64,000 nt of DNA from Lachnospiraceae bacterium V9D3004 (GTDB taxonomy: Bacteria; Bacillota; Clostridia; Lachnospirales; Lachnospiraceae): positions 186,001 to 250,000 of the forward strand of contig JHWW01000002.1 in assembly GCA_000621985.1 (NCBI GenBank). The letters are read 5' to 3'. Shown piece after piece: positions 47,457 through 56,479 of the stretch; position 1 is the stretch's first letter, and every line of letters starts with the position of its first letter. Below the pieces are notes generated by a model. The model did no database searches. It had not been told where the DNA came from and worked only from the letters and a program-made list of their open reading frames with translations. The translations under genes were made by a program, and so were the position numbers.

Positions 47457-47906
47457 ATGTTGTTACCAAGTGTTTTTGGAGAGAATTTATTGGATGACTG
47501 GCTTGATTTTCCGAGGATGAGAGATTTTGAAGATGTTGACCGCAAGTTATACGGCAAACACGCTGCTTACGTTATGAAGACTGATGTTCATGAACATGAC
47601 GACGGATATGAACTTGACATCGATCTGCCGGGATTCAAGAAGGATGAGATCAAGGTATCTCTTGAGAACGGATATCTGTCGGTATCGGCAGCCAAGGGAC
47701 TTGACAATGATAAGAAGGATAAGAAAGGTAAGATCATCCGCAGGGAAAGATATTCCGGTTCGATGCAAAGGAGTTTCTATGTGGGAGACGTGGTTACCGA
47801 AGAAGACATCAAAGCAAAATTCGAAGACGGTGTGCTCAGACTGAGCATCCCAAAGAAAGAGGCTGAGAAGATACCGCAGAAGAAGATGATAAGTATAGAC
47901 GGATGA
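47457..47906 (+). CDS. hsp20: Small heat-shock protein, Hsp20/alpha-crystallin family
   Basis: 149 residues. A short N-terminus (LLPSVFGENLLDDWLDFP) precedes the alpha-crystallin domain (about 38-145), with VHEHDDGYELDIDLPGFKKD, the GYLSVSAAKG strand, RRERYSGSMQRSFYV and the closing GVLRLSIPK before EKIPQKK. It is an ATP-independent holdase that keeps unfolding proteins soluble. Control by CIRCE plus a possible SD-hiding hairpin is visible upstream. A strong terminator follows. Confidence 0.96.
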   Translation: MLLPSVFGENLLDDWLDFPRMRDFEDVDRKLYGKHAAYVMKTDVHEHDDGYELDIDLPGFKKDEIKVSLENGYLSVSAAKGLDNDKKDKKGKIIRRERYSGSMQRSFYVGDVVTEEDIKAKFEDGVLRLSIPKKEAEKIPQKKMISIDG

Positions 47907-47977
47907 ACATATAGTTAGTTATGCAAAGAGCACAGATATAATATAATAATGGACGTGATAGATTATAACGTGCTTTT

Positions 47978-48028
47978 AACGCCCGTTCAGGTAAGAAGAG
48001 TGATTGGAATACCTGAACGGGCGTTTTG
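47978..48028 (+). terminator. Terminator between hsp20 and the sigma factor
   Basis: A perfect 15-bp stem (47978-47992 with 48011-48025), then TTTT. A TATAAT-like box lies just upstream (about 47938-47950) with only a weak -35, so this could also attenuate a sigma-factor transcript. It shows that an ATG at 47949 in the sigma-factor frame is not a real start. Confidence 0.85.
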
Positions 48029-48071
48029 TACGTATCAGGGAGGGAAGAATCTTGAAGATAAGGAGAAACAT

Positions 48072-48620
48072 ATGTCACTTAATACATTTGAAGACAGACA
48101 ACGATTTGCAGAATTCTATCATGCGACATATGATGAGCTTTTAGAGCTGGCGTTTGGCATGTTACATAATAAACATGATGCAGAAGAAACAGTGCATGAT
48201 GTATATGCCAAACTGGCAGATGATTATAACAGTTATAAGACTAAAAGTGTCAGAAAAATGAAAAGTATTGCTGTTACTGCAACAAGAAATTCAAGTATTA
48301 ATCTTATACGTAAGAGAGAAAGACACAGAGAGATATTGATCGATATTAAGGAAAATATGCTTGGATCATATGATAACGTTCAGATGGATTTTTTAAGAAA
48401 ATGCAAAGAACAGGATATAAAAAATGCACTTGATAAACTGAAAACAGATGACAGAGATATTCTGATATTAAAATATTATCTTGAAATGAGTTATTCCGAG
48501 ATGGGAAAATTGTTATCTTTGAAAAATAAAACCGTGGAGGTAAGATTGAGGCGTGCAAAACAGAGACTGGAAGAGATATTGAGGGAAGAAAGTTACTATT
48601 CACGGTCCCCACGCTCTTAA
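48072..48620 (+). CDS. RNA polymerase sigma factor, ECF/sigma-70 type
   Basis: 182 residues from ATG 48072 with AAGGAGAAA upstream; the frame is open to 47949 but only through a terminator. Region 2 includes FYHATYDELLELAFGMLHNK and the EETVHDVYAKLAD segment, then TATRNSSINLIRKRERH. Region 4 shows DRDILILKYYLEMSYSEMGK and KTVEVRLRRAKQRLEEIL, a helix-turn-helix. No anti-sigma gene is adjacent. The last eight or so residues (YYSRSPRS) are encoded by the 5' arm of cloverleaf element 3, so the element has rewritten the C-terminus. Confidence 0.88.
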   Translation: MSLNTFEDRQRFAEFYHATYDELLELAFGMLHNKHDAEETVHDVYAKLADDYNSYKTKSVRKMKSIAVTATRNSSINLIRKRERHREILIDIKENMLGSYDNVQMDFLRKCKEQDIKNALDKLKTDDRDILILKYYLEMSYSEMGKLLSLKNKTVEVRLRRAKQRLEEILREESYYSRSPRS

Positions 48621-48783
48621 CCCATAGCCCATCTGCTTCGCATCTGACGCGGCTTCGCCGCTTATGGCTATGGGGCGTGGGGGCGGTTCCTGCTTCACAG
48701 GAACCTTGCACGTAACAGCATATAGATTCTTACGTACAAGCACGACGAATCTGTATACCGTTACGTGCACCGTGAATAGTAAC
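48592..48783. repeat. Cloverleaf intergenic element 3 (sigma factor-hybrid kinase)
   Basis: Outer perfect 15-bp stem 48592-48606 with 48769-48783. Arm 1: CCCCACGC (48607-48614) with GCGTGGGG (48675-48682), then CCCATAGCC (48621-48629) with GGCTATGGG (48666-48674), carrying two mini-hairpins at 48634-48642 and 48649-48661. Arm 2: GGTTCCTG (48685-48692) with CAGGAACC (48698-48705). Arm 3: TGCACGTAAC (48707-48716) with GTTACGTGCA (48760-48769) and an inner GATTC/GAATC stem. The largest of the family; it overlaps the last codons of the sigma factor. Confidence 0.85.
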
Positions 48784-48803
48784 AACTTATATTTGATGTA
48801 AAA

Positions 48804-48847
48804 AACATTAAAATTTTATGGAATTTTAATGTTACATGTGGTATAAT
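48804..48847 (+). promoter_or_regulatory. Promoter with overlapping 12-bp inverted repeat, before the LacI-domain hybrid kinase
   Basis: AACATTAAAATT (48804-48815) and AATTTTAATGTT (48822-48833) form a perfect inverted repeat with a 6-nt spacer. It overlaps the -35 position of a promoter with TATAAT at 48842-48847; the -35 itself, TGGAAT at 48819-48824, is weak. This looks like an operator. Confidence 0.6.
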
Positions 48848-48909
48848 ATTCAATGTCTATATATTTAATAATTTTGGCTGCTTGCTAATGGGGAGAGAGG
48901 TGACATAAT

Positions 48910-51450
48910 ATGCTAGGGAACAATTACAAGAATATAGGTGTATTTTTGTCGCTTCCTTGTGCTTATTATCAAAGTCAGATCAGTAATGAACTGTGTAAAT
49001 ACGGTAATCTCTCCGGGTATAATGTTGTTGTATTCTGTAATTTCGGTGCATATGATGAATCCAATCCGGAATATGCCATAGGTGAGAGAAGTATTGTTGA
49101 TATTCCCGATTTCAGCAAGTATGACGGTATTATCCTTCTTGCGGACTGTTTTGATGTTCCCGGAATGTTCGAGGGATTAGAGAAGAATCTCGCAAAGTAT
49201 CCCAATCTTCCTATTGTAAGTGTAAGAAAATATCTTCCGCAGTATTATAACGTGCTTTTTGACGAGAGTACTGCGCTTGACGGAATCCTTGATCATATAC
49301 TCGGTTTTCACAAATTCAAAAAGGTGTACTATGTGTCCGGATCAAGGGGAAGACGTGATGCGGAGGAGAGACTGAAGAATTATCGTCGTAAGATGGATCA
49401 ATATGGATGTCCTTATGAAGAAGACTGGATATATCATGGTAATTTTTGGACAGATCAGGGCCCGCAGACTGCCGACTGGATTGAGGAACAGGGCATGCCT
49501 GAGGCTATTGTATGTGCCAATGACTATATGGCGATCGCTCTTTTGGAAGAACTTGAGAACAGAGGATACAAGATACCCAATGATGTTGTGATCACCGGAT
49601 TTGATGATATAGATAAGGCATCTCTTAATTCGGTGTCTCTTACAACCGTTAATGTATCGCCCAAGCTTTTTGCCAAGAAGACAATAGAAGTTCTCGACAG
49701 ACTTATTCTCGGAAAACCTACGAGCGATATATCATATATTTCCACTGAGCTTGTTATCAGAGATTCGTGCGGATGCAAGAAGAGAGATAACGAAGAGCTT
49801 CTTGATATGAGCAAGAATATGTATTTCCAGTATGAGAATTCGATTCTCTACAATGAACGTAACAGCTATTTTTCGAGAGCAGCGCAGAATAAGAAGAATC
49901 TTGATGACGTTATGGAATCCGGCGCGTATTATTCCGATATGATAGAAGCGTTCAATGGAATATATATCGTATTTAACGAAGATTTTGAATCAAAAGAATA
50001 CAAAGAATATTCAATTTATAAATACCATATTTTGGAAGATAAAAGTTTCGAAATACTGGATAAGAGATTTAAGACAGGTGAATTGTTTCCGTTTGAAAAG
50101 ACGGATAAGCCGCAGAGATTATTTGTGGTATCGCTTCATCACGAAGATTATTTGTACGGTTATGTCGGAATCGATACGGGTGATGATAAGCCTGTAGGAA
50201 TGTTTTTCTCGAATTTCCTCGCAACAATAACCAACAGTATAGAGAGAATAACTCAGGAACAGAAAGTTAATGAATCCATGGCAAGGGTTGAAGAAGCAAA
50301 GAATATTGCGGAGAAAGCCAACAGGGTTAAGGATGATTTCCTTGTCAATCTCTCTCATGAGGTAAGAACTCCGCTCAATACGATCATAGGACTTGCCAAT
50401 ATGCTTCATGATGAGGAATTGTCCGAAGAAGGTATGGAGTACCTTGAGTCGATCAGATATGCCGGTGACAATCTTCTCAGGATGCTTGGGGATATTCTTG
50501 ATTATTGTGAGCTGGTTGCCGGTACATTTAAGATCAAGAATGAGAGATACAGTACCGATAAGCTTCAGAATGATATAGATAAGATGCTTGAGATGTTCTG
50601 TCGCAACAAAGAGCATGTCAAATATTCGGTAGCCAAGGGTGATAATGTCCCTGCAAGGCTGATCGGTGACAAAGAACGTATTGAACAGATAATGGTCAAT
50701 ATGTGCAGCAATGCCGCCAAATTCACCAACAAAGGACGCGTTAAGGTTCTTGTCAGGTGGAAAGAGGTATCCAAGACAGAAGGAGTTCTTGTATTTGCCG
50801 TTATGGATACCGGTATGGGTATAGATAAGAGAGATATTGAAACGATCTTTGATGCATTTTCACAGATAGATTCTACCAGAAAGAGAGCCAATGAGGGTTC
50901 CGGTATTGGCCTTGCCGTATGCCATATGCTTGTTAAAGCTATGAACGGAACCATAGCGGTTGACAGTATTCCGGGAAAAGGCTCATGTTTTACTGTTGAG
51001 ATTCCTCAGAACATCGGGGAATCTTCCGGAAGAAAGAGAAGACCGGTTGAAAAGAACAAGATCCTTGAAGGAGTCAGCGGATCGAAAGTTTTGATCGTTG
51101 ATGATAATAAGATGAATCTTAAGGTTGAGGGGCTTCTTCTTAAAAAATACGGAATAGATGTTGTGTCGGCAATGAGTGGTCCCGAAGCTATTGAGATGCT
51201 TGAAAGTGATAGTACTATAAGACTTGTATTCATGGACTATATGATGCCGGGAATGGATGGCGCGGAAGCAACAAGGATTGCCAGATCCAAAGGGATCAAG
51301 GTTCCGATCATTGCTGTTACTGCCAATACAGTATCCGGTGCTTCGGAAGGTTATTATGAAGCGGGAATGTCCGATTATCTTCCAAAACCGATAGATATCA
51401 ATCGTATGGAAGATATTTTGAAAAAATGGCTCACAGGCAGTGAAGACTGA
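48910..51450 (+). CDS. Cytoplasmic hybrid histidine kinase with LacI/GalR-type ligand-binding sensor domain
   Basis: 846 residues, no signal peptide or membrane helix. Residues 1-285 match the periplasmic-binding-like core of LacI/GalR regulators without the DNA-binding headpiece: KNIGVFLSLPCAYYQSQI, YDGIILLADC, KKVYYVSGS, PEAIVCANDYMAIALLEEL and VITGFDDIDKASLNSVSLTT. A linker with a possible GAF-like domain follows. HisKA has FLVNLSHEVRTPLNTI (His near 482), the ATPase domain has NMCSNAAKFT, MDTGMGIDKRD and GSGIGLAV, and a receiver starts near 722 (VLIVDDNKMN, phospho-Asp in FMDYMMPGMDG). It should sense a sugar or similar small ligand inside the cell. The symporter gene lies next, on the same strand. 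Confidence 0.93.
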   Translation: MLGNNYKNIGVFLSLPCAYYQSQISNELCKYGNLSGYNVVVFCNFGAYDESNPEYAIGERSIVDIPDFSKYDGIILLADCFDVPGMFEGLEKNLAKYPNLPIVSVRKYLPQYYNVLFDESTALDGILDHILGFHKFKKVYYVSGSRGRRDAEERLKNYRRKMDQYGCPYEEDWIYHGNFWTDQGPQTADWIEEQGMPEAIVCANDYMAIALLEELENRGYKIPNDVVITGFDDIDKASLNSVSLTTVNVSPKLFAKKTIEVLDRLILGKPTSDISYISTELVIRDSCGCKKRDNEELLDMSKNMYFQYENSILYNERNSYFSRAAQNKKNLDDVMESGAYYSDMIEAFNGIYIVFNEDFESKEYKEYSIYKYHILEDKSFEILDKRFKTGELFPFEKTDKPQRLFVVSLHHEDYLYGYVGIDTGDDKPVGMFFSNFLATITNSIERITQEQKVNESMARVEEAKNIAEKANRVKDDFLVNLSHEVRTPLNTIIGLANMLHDEELSEEGMEYLESIRYAGDNLLRMLGDILDYCELVAGTFKIKNERYSTDKLQNDIDKMLEMFCRNKEHVKYSVAKGDNVPARLIGDKERIEQIMVNMCSNAAKFTNKGRVKVLVRWKEVSKTEGVLVFAVMDTGMGIDKRDIETIFDAFSQIDSTRKRANEGSGIGLAVCHMLVKAMNGTIAVDSIPGKGSCFTVEIPQNIGESSGRKRRPVEKNKILEGVSGSKVLIVDDNKMNLKVEGLLLKKYGIDVVSAMSGPEAIEMLESDSTIRLVFMDYMMPGMDGAEATRIARSKGIKVPIIAVTANTVSGASEGYYEAGMSDYLPKPIDINRMEDILKKWLTGSED

Positions 51451-51576
51451 TCAGGTTATTATGGCGCATGTTTAGGCTGGGTGGTACGATTATGCCATTG
51501 CATGCGCTAAAGATATGCCCAAAGGCCAAGATATATTACGAACCCAATAAAATTTACATAAAAAGGAGAAGGAAAA

Positions 51577-53193
51577 ATGTTTATTAAAGTTGGAATGTTA
51601 CTGTTGTTTTTTGCTGTAATGATCGGGGTTGGTATCTATTCAAGAAAGACCGCGACGGATATTAACGGTTTCGTACTCGGAGGACGTTCTGTAGGGCCGT
51701 GGCTTACGGCATTTGCATACGGTACGTCTTATTTTTCGGCAGTTATCTTCGTCGGATACGCAGGACAGTTTGGATGGAAATTCGGTCTTGCATCCACATG
51801 GATAGGTCTTGGAAATGCAGTTATAGGCTCACTCATCGCATGGGTTATCTTAGGAAGAAGAACGAGAGTTCTTACACATAAGCTCGATTCGTCGACAATG
51901 CCCGATTATTTTGAGAAGAGATTCCATAGCAAAGGTCTTAAGATAGTCGCTTCGACTATTATATTCATATTCCTTATTCCTTATACGGCTTCTCTGTATA
52001 ACGGTCTTTCAAGATTATTCAATATGGCTTTCGATATTGATTATACGGTATGTGTTATTGTAATGGCTGTTCTCACCGGAATATATGTTATAGTCGGTGG
52101 TTATATGGCTACCGCCATCAATGACTTTATTCAGGGTATTATAATGCTTGTCGGAATAGTGGCTGTTATCGGCGCCGTTCTTGCAAGTCATGGTGGATTC
52201 ATGGAATCTGTTATTGAACTTGCAGGTTATTCGGATGCTCAGGAGGCAGCTTATCATACCGGAGCATATGAAGTTGTTGCTAACGGAGACGTTCCGGGAA
52301 TATTCGCTTCATTCTTCGGACCTGACCCGCTTAATCTGTTATTCGTTGTAATACTTACATCTCTTGGTACATGGGGACTTCCTCAGATGGTTCAGAAGTT
52401 CTATGCGATCAAGAGTGAGAGAGCGGTTAAGACCGGTACCATCGTATCAACAGCATTTGCAATTGTTGTTGCGGGCGGCTGCTATTTCCTGGGAGGATTT
52501 GCACGTCTTACAGCTGATGCGGTTGAACGTAAGGATGACGGTTCGGTAATATTCGACTCTGTAATTCCGAAGATGATCGAAAACCTTCCGGAACTTCTTA
52601 TTGCAGTAGTTGTTATTCTTGTATTATCCGCAAGTATGTCAACACTTTCTTCGCTGGTTCTTACTTCAAGTTCGACTATGACACTTGATTTTATCAAAGG
52701 AACAGTAGTTAAGAAAATGTCGGAAAAGAAGCAGATCCTTCTTATAAGAGTATTCATAGTTATATTCGTTGTAATATCTGCTATTATTGCCATAGTACAA
52801 TATAAGAGCAGCGTTACATTTATCGCCCAGCTCATGGGCGTGTCGTGGGGAGCTCTTGCCGGAGCGTTCCTTGCACCGTTCTTATATTCACTTTATTCCA
52901 AGAAAGTTACGGTTGCTTCATGCTGGGTAAGCTTCATATTCGGTTCGGTATTCATGATACTTAATCTGTTCAATACACTTGGAATACTTACGCTGCCGAT
53001 ATTTGACGGAATACTTGCTTCACCTATCAACAGCGGAGCATTTACAATGATCGCGGGACTTATAATAGTTCCTGTTGTTAATCTGTTCACTAAGAAGCCG
53101 GATCAGAAGTCAGTTGATGAGCTGTTCATGGCATTTGAAGAAAAGGTTGTCGTTAAGAGACGCAACTCCCTTGAAACATCAGAGGATGAATGA
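51577..53193 (+). CDS. Sodium:solute symporter (SSS family)
   Basis: 538 residues with about 13 hydrophobic segments across its length. FLLFFAVMIGVGIYSRK-like N-terminal helix, GGRSVGPWLTAFAYGTSYFSA near residue 35, TWGLPQMVQKFYAIKSERAV near 265 and the helix with SASMSTLSSLVLTSSS near 350 are typical of SSS transporters such as PutP and PanF. It imports a solute with sodium; sequence alone does not name it. RBS AAAAAGGAGAAGG. It follows the LacI-domain kinase after 126 nt and may carry that sensor's ligand. The gap holds a loose inverted repeat (GCGCATG / CATGCGC). Confidence 0.93.
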   Translation: MFIKVGMLLLFFAVMIGVGIYSRKTATDINGFVLGGRSVGPWLTAFAYGTSYFSAVIFVGYAGQFGWKFGLASTWIGLGNAVIGSLIAWVILGRRTRVLTHKLDSSTMPDYFEKRFHSKGLKIVASTIIFIFLIPYTASLYNGLSRLFNMAFDIDYTVCVIVMAVLTGIYVIVGGYMATAINDFIQGIIMLVGIVAVIGAVLASHGGFMESVIELAGYSDAQEAAYHTGAYEVVANGDVPGIFASFFGPDPLNLLFVVILTSLGTWGLPQMVQKFYAIKSERAVKTGTIVSTAFAIVVAGGCYFLGGFARLTADAVERKDDGSVIFDSVIPKMIENLPELLIAVVVILVLSASMSTLSSLVLTSSSTMTLDFIKGTVVKKMSEKKQILLIRVFIVIFVVISAIIAIVQYKSSVTFIAQLMGVSWGALAGAFLAPFLYSLYSKKVTVASCWVSFIFGSVFMILNLFNTLGILTLPIFDGILASPINSGAFTMIAGLIIVPVVNLFTKKPDQKSVDELFMAFEEKVVVKRRNSLETSEDE

Positions 53194-53230
53194 TGAAAGC
53201 TTCTTTAAGTATTATTAATTGGAGGTGACC

Positions 53231-53806
53231 ATGTCTAATTCAGCCATTACCAAAAATGCGCTTGCATTGAGCTTGAAACAGCTTACGGGAAGGATGAACT
53301 TTGACAAGATTACTATTGCTGATATCACAGAATCCTGCGGGCTTAACAGGCAGACATTTTATTATCATTTCACAGATAAACTTGATCTGCTGTACTGGAT
53401 ATATGATAATGAAGCATTCGCAATCACAAAAGATATTAATATAAGTAACTGGGACGAAAAACTTAAAAAATTCATGCGCCATATGAGAAGAGACAGAGAT
53501 TTTTACATGGGTACGATCAAATGTTCCGACAATTATTTTGAAGAATATCTGTACGGTGTTCTCAAAGTTCTGCTGAGGAAAGGTATTGATGAGATCAGAG
53601 AAATGTCGGAGAATGACGAACTCCCGGATGATGTCGGGCAGGACATGGATGAAGATGAAAAAGAATTCATGTCGAGCTTTTTCTCACACGCATTATGCGG
53701 AATGATCTTAGAATGGGCCATGAGCGGAATGAAGGAGAATGAAAATAAACTGGCAGATACGTTAAAGCAGTTTGTTATGAGGCTTCTACACACCAAATTT
53801 ATATAG
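53231..53806 (+). CDS. TetR/AcrR-family regulator (DhaS-like)
   Basis: 191 residues from ATG 53231 with GGAGGTGA; a TTG at 53219 in the frame is rejected. The N-terminal helix-turn-helix region reads MNFDKITIADITESCG then LNRQTFYYHFTDKLDLLYWI, the TetR signature. The C-terminal ligand domain resembles the DhaS branch, with GMILEWAMSG near the end. It lies between the symporter and the heptad-repeat lipoprotein/MMPL pair and most likely controls the latter, since TetR proteins often sit next to exporters. The hairpin at 53819-53866 could be its operator or its terminator. Confidence 0.9.
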   Translation: MSNSAITKNALALSLKQLTGRMNFDKITIADITESCGLNRQTFYYHFTDKLDLLYWIYDNEAFAITKDINISNWDEKLKKFMRHMRRDRDFYMGTIKCSDNYFEEYLYGVLKVLLRKGIDEIREMSENDELPDDVGQDMDEDEKEFMSSFFSHALCGMILEWAMSGMKENENKLADTLKQFVMRLLHTKFI

Positions 53807-53818
53807 TTGTACAAAATT

Positions 53819-53866
53819 AAGACACTTCTTAAAAAATGTATAGTGACATTGCTTAAGAGGTGTCTT
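53819..53866. promoter_or_regulatory. Inverted repeat between tetR-like gene and lipoprotein gene
   Basis: 14-nt arms (53819-53832 with 53853-53866, one G-T pair) enclose a second pair AATGT/ACATT. There is no clean T tract after it, so it may be a TetR operator rather than a terminator. Confidence 0.5.
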
Positions 53867-53932
53867 ATCATATGTGGCAAGAAAGTTGCTATGCACAGCA
53901 ACATCAAATATATAGGGAAAGGGTGACTATTT

Positions 53933-56449
53933 ATGAAGAAGAAAAATGTCAGAGTTGTAGGTGCTTTAGTGATAACCGGTATGGTGATGTCAGGGTTGTC
54001 GGGTTGTGACGCAGTAAAGCAGGAACTGGAAAACGGTGTTGGCTCTGTGGCGGTAGCACAGGCAGAGGGTGAGCCGGACGACAGTGCCGAAGATGCTGTT
54101 ACCAAAGCGATATCATCCGGGCTTAAACAGACTTCGCTTGATGCCGGCAAGGATGAGACGGTATATGTATTTGCAGATAATTCAGGTAATGTGACCAAGA
54201 TAATGGTTAATGATGTTCTTAAGAATATCGGAGAGGGAAGTATAGAAGATGTATCGGACCTGAATGATATCAAGAATATTCTCGGTGATGAATCTTGCGA
54301 GAACAAAGATGGAAAACTGGTGTGGAATTCTAACGGAAAAGATATTACATATCAGGGAACAACCGATAAAGAACTTCCAGTAGACATGAAGATATCTTAT
54401 GAGCTCGATGGAAAATCAGTGGAACCTTCCAAGCTTGCAGGGGCATCGGGTCATTTAAAGATTAATTATGAATACACGAACAATACCAAAACAACAAAGA
54501 AGGTTGACGGTAAGGATAAAGAAGTGGTCGTTCCTTTCATAGTTGCATCGGGAATGATGGTATCGTCCGATATCTGCAGCAATATTACTGTTAATAATGG
54601 AAAGGTGCTTGAAGAGGGCGGTAATTCGATCGTTGTCGGATATGCGATCCCCGGTGTTATGGATTGCCTGAAAGATCAGATCACAGATGAACAGAATATA
54701 TTGGATAAGATAAAACTTCCGGATTCATTTTCTGTTGAAGCCGATGTGACGGATTTTGAACAGAAGATGTGCCTGACGGTTGTTATCCCATGTGCATTCG
54801 GTGTGGAAGAAGATGCTAAGGAAGATGTGGATCTTGATGGTGTAAATGAAAAGATAGAAGACTTTAAAGATGCTACCGAACAGCTTATGGATGGTACCGA
54901 AAAGCTGGATGAAGGCGTTGGTGATCTCAAAGACGGAGCTGATAAGCTTAAGGATGGAAGCAAAGAGATCAAAGACGGGGCAGAAAGCCTTAAAGACGGA
55001 ACAGGTAAGTTAAAGGATGGTTCCGGTAAACTTGCTGATGGAACAGGTAAACTTGAAAAAGGAACAAAAGATGCAAAGAATGGTGCAAAAAAATTAAAAG
55101 ACGGTTCTAAAAAAATCTCAGATGGATCAGAGACAATTAAGACCAATATGAATAAATTAAGCGATGGTGCCGCAAAGGCAGAAACCGGAGCAAAGCAGGT
55201 GGCAGACGGAACCGGCAAATTAAAGACTTCATGTGACACTCTTTCATCGGGAGTTGCATCAGCAGCATCAGGTGCCGGAGATGTTGCTTTAGGTATTCAG
55301 ACCGTGGATTCTTCACTCGCACAGATCAATACCGGCCTTAATTCGGAACAGGGTCTTGTTAACGGAGCAGCAGCTGTGGCAAAGGGAGCTGAAACAGCAG
55401 AAGCCGGCGTGACAACACTTGTAAGCACTCTTCAGGGCACTCCGACATCAATCGATGCGGAAATCGACAAGGTTATGGCACAGGTTACAGAGATGTCAGG
55501 AATCAAGACAGCAGAAGAACTTGCACAGACTATAAGTTCTGTTGATACTGCAATATCCGGCAATGCAGAAGTTCCCGTAGCTACAGTGCTTGCCAATGCA
55601 ACCGGTGGAAAGATAACAACATATGCAGCATATTCTAAGTTAGTTCAGGCTAATTACAGCATTATCGCACTTCAGGGCGTTAAGGAAAGCATGACAACAA
55701 CTATTAAAGGAAGTGCGGATCAGATAAAGGCTCTGCAGGATGGAATGGCTTCACTTAAGACAGGAGCAAAGGGAGTATCCGATGGTGTAAGCAAAGTTGC
55801 GGATTCAACTACAAAGCTTGAAGCGGGAACGAAAAAACTCGTAACCGGAGCCAATTCACTTAAGAGCGGCCTTGATACGATAAACGGCGGAATGACACTG
55901 CTTACAGCAGGTGTCGGAACGCTTAACACAGGTGCAAAGAGTCTCTATGAAGGAAATAAGAGCATCAGTTCCGGTTCGTCGGCATTATACAAAGGAATGG
56001 TTACACTAGATACCGGAATTGGAACTTTATCAAAAGGTATCACATCATTATATAACGGCAATGCCAAGTTATACTCTGGTGCGGTACAGCTTAATTCAGG
56101 AGCAAAGACACTTAACAACGGAATCATTACGCTTGATACCGGTGCCGGTAAGCTTTATGATGGAATCGGAACATTTGATAAGGGCGTAGGCACCTTAAGA
56201 GACGGAGTTGTTACACTTAAGGATGGTACTTCAAAACTTAATGATGGAATGGTTAAGTATAATGAAGAGGGAGTAAGCAAGATCACAGATCTGTTCGGTA
56301 ATAACCTGACGAATGCTGTTAAGCTCATAGAAGCTGTAGTTGATGAAGGTTCCGATTATAAGAATTTCTCGGGAATCAACGAGAAAATGGACGGAACAGT
56401 CAAGTTCATCTACAAGACCGAAGGAATAAGCAAAGAAGCAGATGAATAA
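53933..56449 (+). CDS. Heptad-repeat surface lipoprotein (YhgE/Pip-like repeats), partner of MMPL transporter
   Basis: 838 residues. A lipoprotein signal peptide ends in GLSGC before DAVKQ. Residues about 30-290 form a mixed domain. From about 300 to 435 and again about 600 to 780 the chain is made of seven-residue units of the form LKDGxxK or LxxGxxx, the repeat seen in YhgE/Pip-type proteins, which forms long helical rods. Unlike YhgE it has no C-terminal membrane helices; it should project from the membrane by its lipid anchor. The MMPL gene starts 30 nt downstream, so it probably acts as an external accessory of that transporter. RBS AAAGGGTGA. Confidence 0.88.
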   Translation: MKKKNVRVVGALVITGMVMSGLSGCDAVKQELENGVGSVAVAQAEGEPDDSAEDAVTKAISSGLKQTSLDAGKDETVYVFADNSGNVTKIMVNDVLKNIGEGSIEDVSDLNDIKNILGDESCENKDGKLVWNSNGKDITYQGTTDKELPVDMKISYELDGKSVEPSKLAGASGHLKINYEYTNNTKTTKKVDGKDKEVVVPFIVASGMMVSSDICSNITVNNGKVLEEGGNSIVVGYAIPGVMDCLKDQITDEQNILDKIKLPDSFSVEADVTDFEQKMCLTVVIPCAFGVEEDAKEDVDLDGVNEKIEDFKDATEQLMDGTEKLDEGVGDLKDGADKLKDGSKEIKDGAESLKDGTGKLKDGSGKLADGTGKLEKGTKDAKNGAKKLKDGSKKISDGSETIKTNMNKLSDGAAKAETGAKQVADGTGKLKTSCDTLSSGVASAASGAGDVALGIQTVDSSLAQINTGLNSEQGLVNGAAAVAKGAETAEAGVTTLVSTLQGTPTSIDAEIDKVMAQVTEMSGIKTAEELAQTISSVDTAISGNAEVPVATVLANATGGKITTYAAYSKLVQANYSIIALQGVKESMTTTIKGSADQIKALQDGMASLKTGAKGVSDGVSKVADSTTKLEAGTKKLVTGANSLKSGLDTINGGMTLLTAGVGTLNTGAKSLYEGNKSISSGSSALYKGMVTLDTGIGTLSKGITSLYNGNAKLYSGAVQLNSGAKTLNNGIITLDTGAGKLYDGIGTFDKGVGTLRDGVVTLKDGTSKLNDGMVKYNEEGVSKITDLFGNNLTNAVKLIEAVVDEGSDYKNFSGINEKMDGTVKFIYKTEGISKEADE

Positions 56450-56479
56450 TATGTGAGCGATTCGAAAGGGTGATATATA

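Noticed and set aside
47949-48071. N-terminal extension of the sigma factor
   Set aside because: It would be encoded by a perfect terminator hairpin; ATG 48072 has a clear AAGGAG site.
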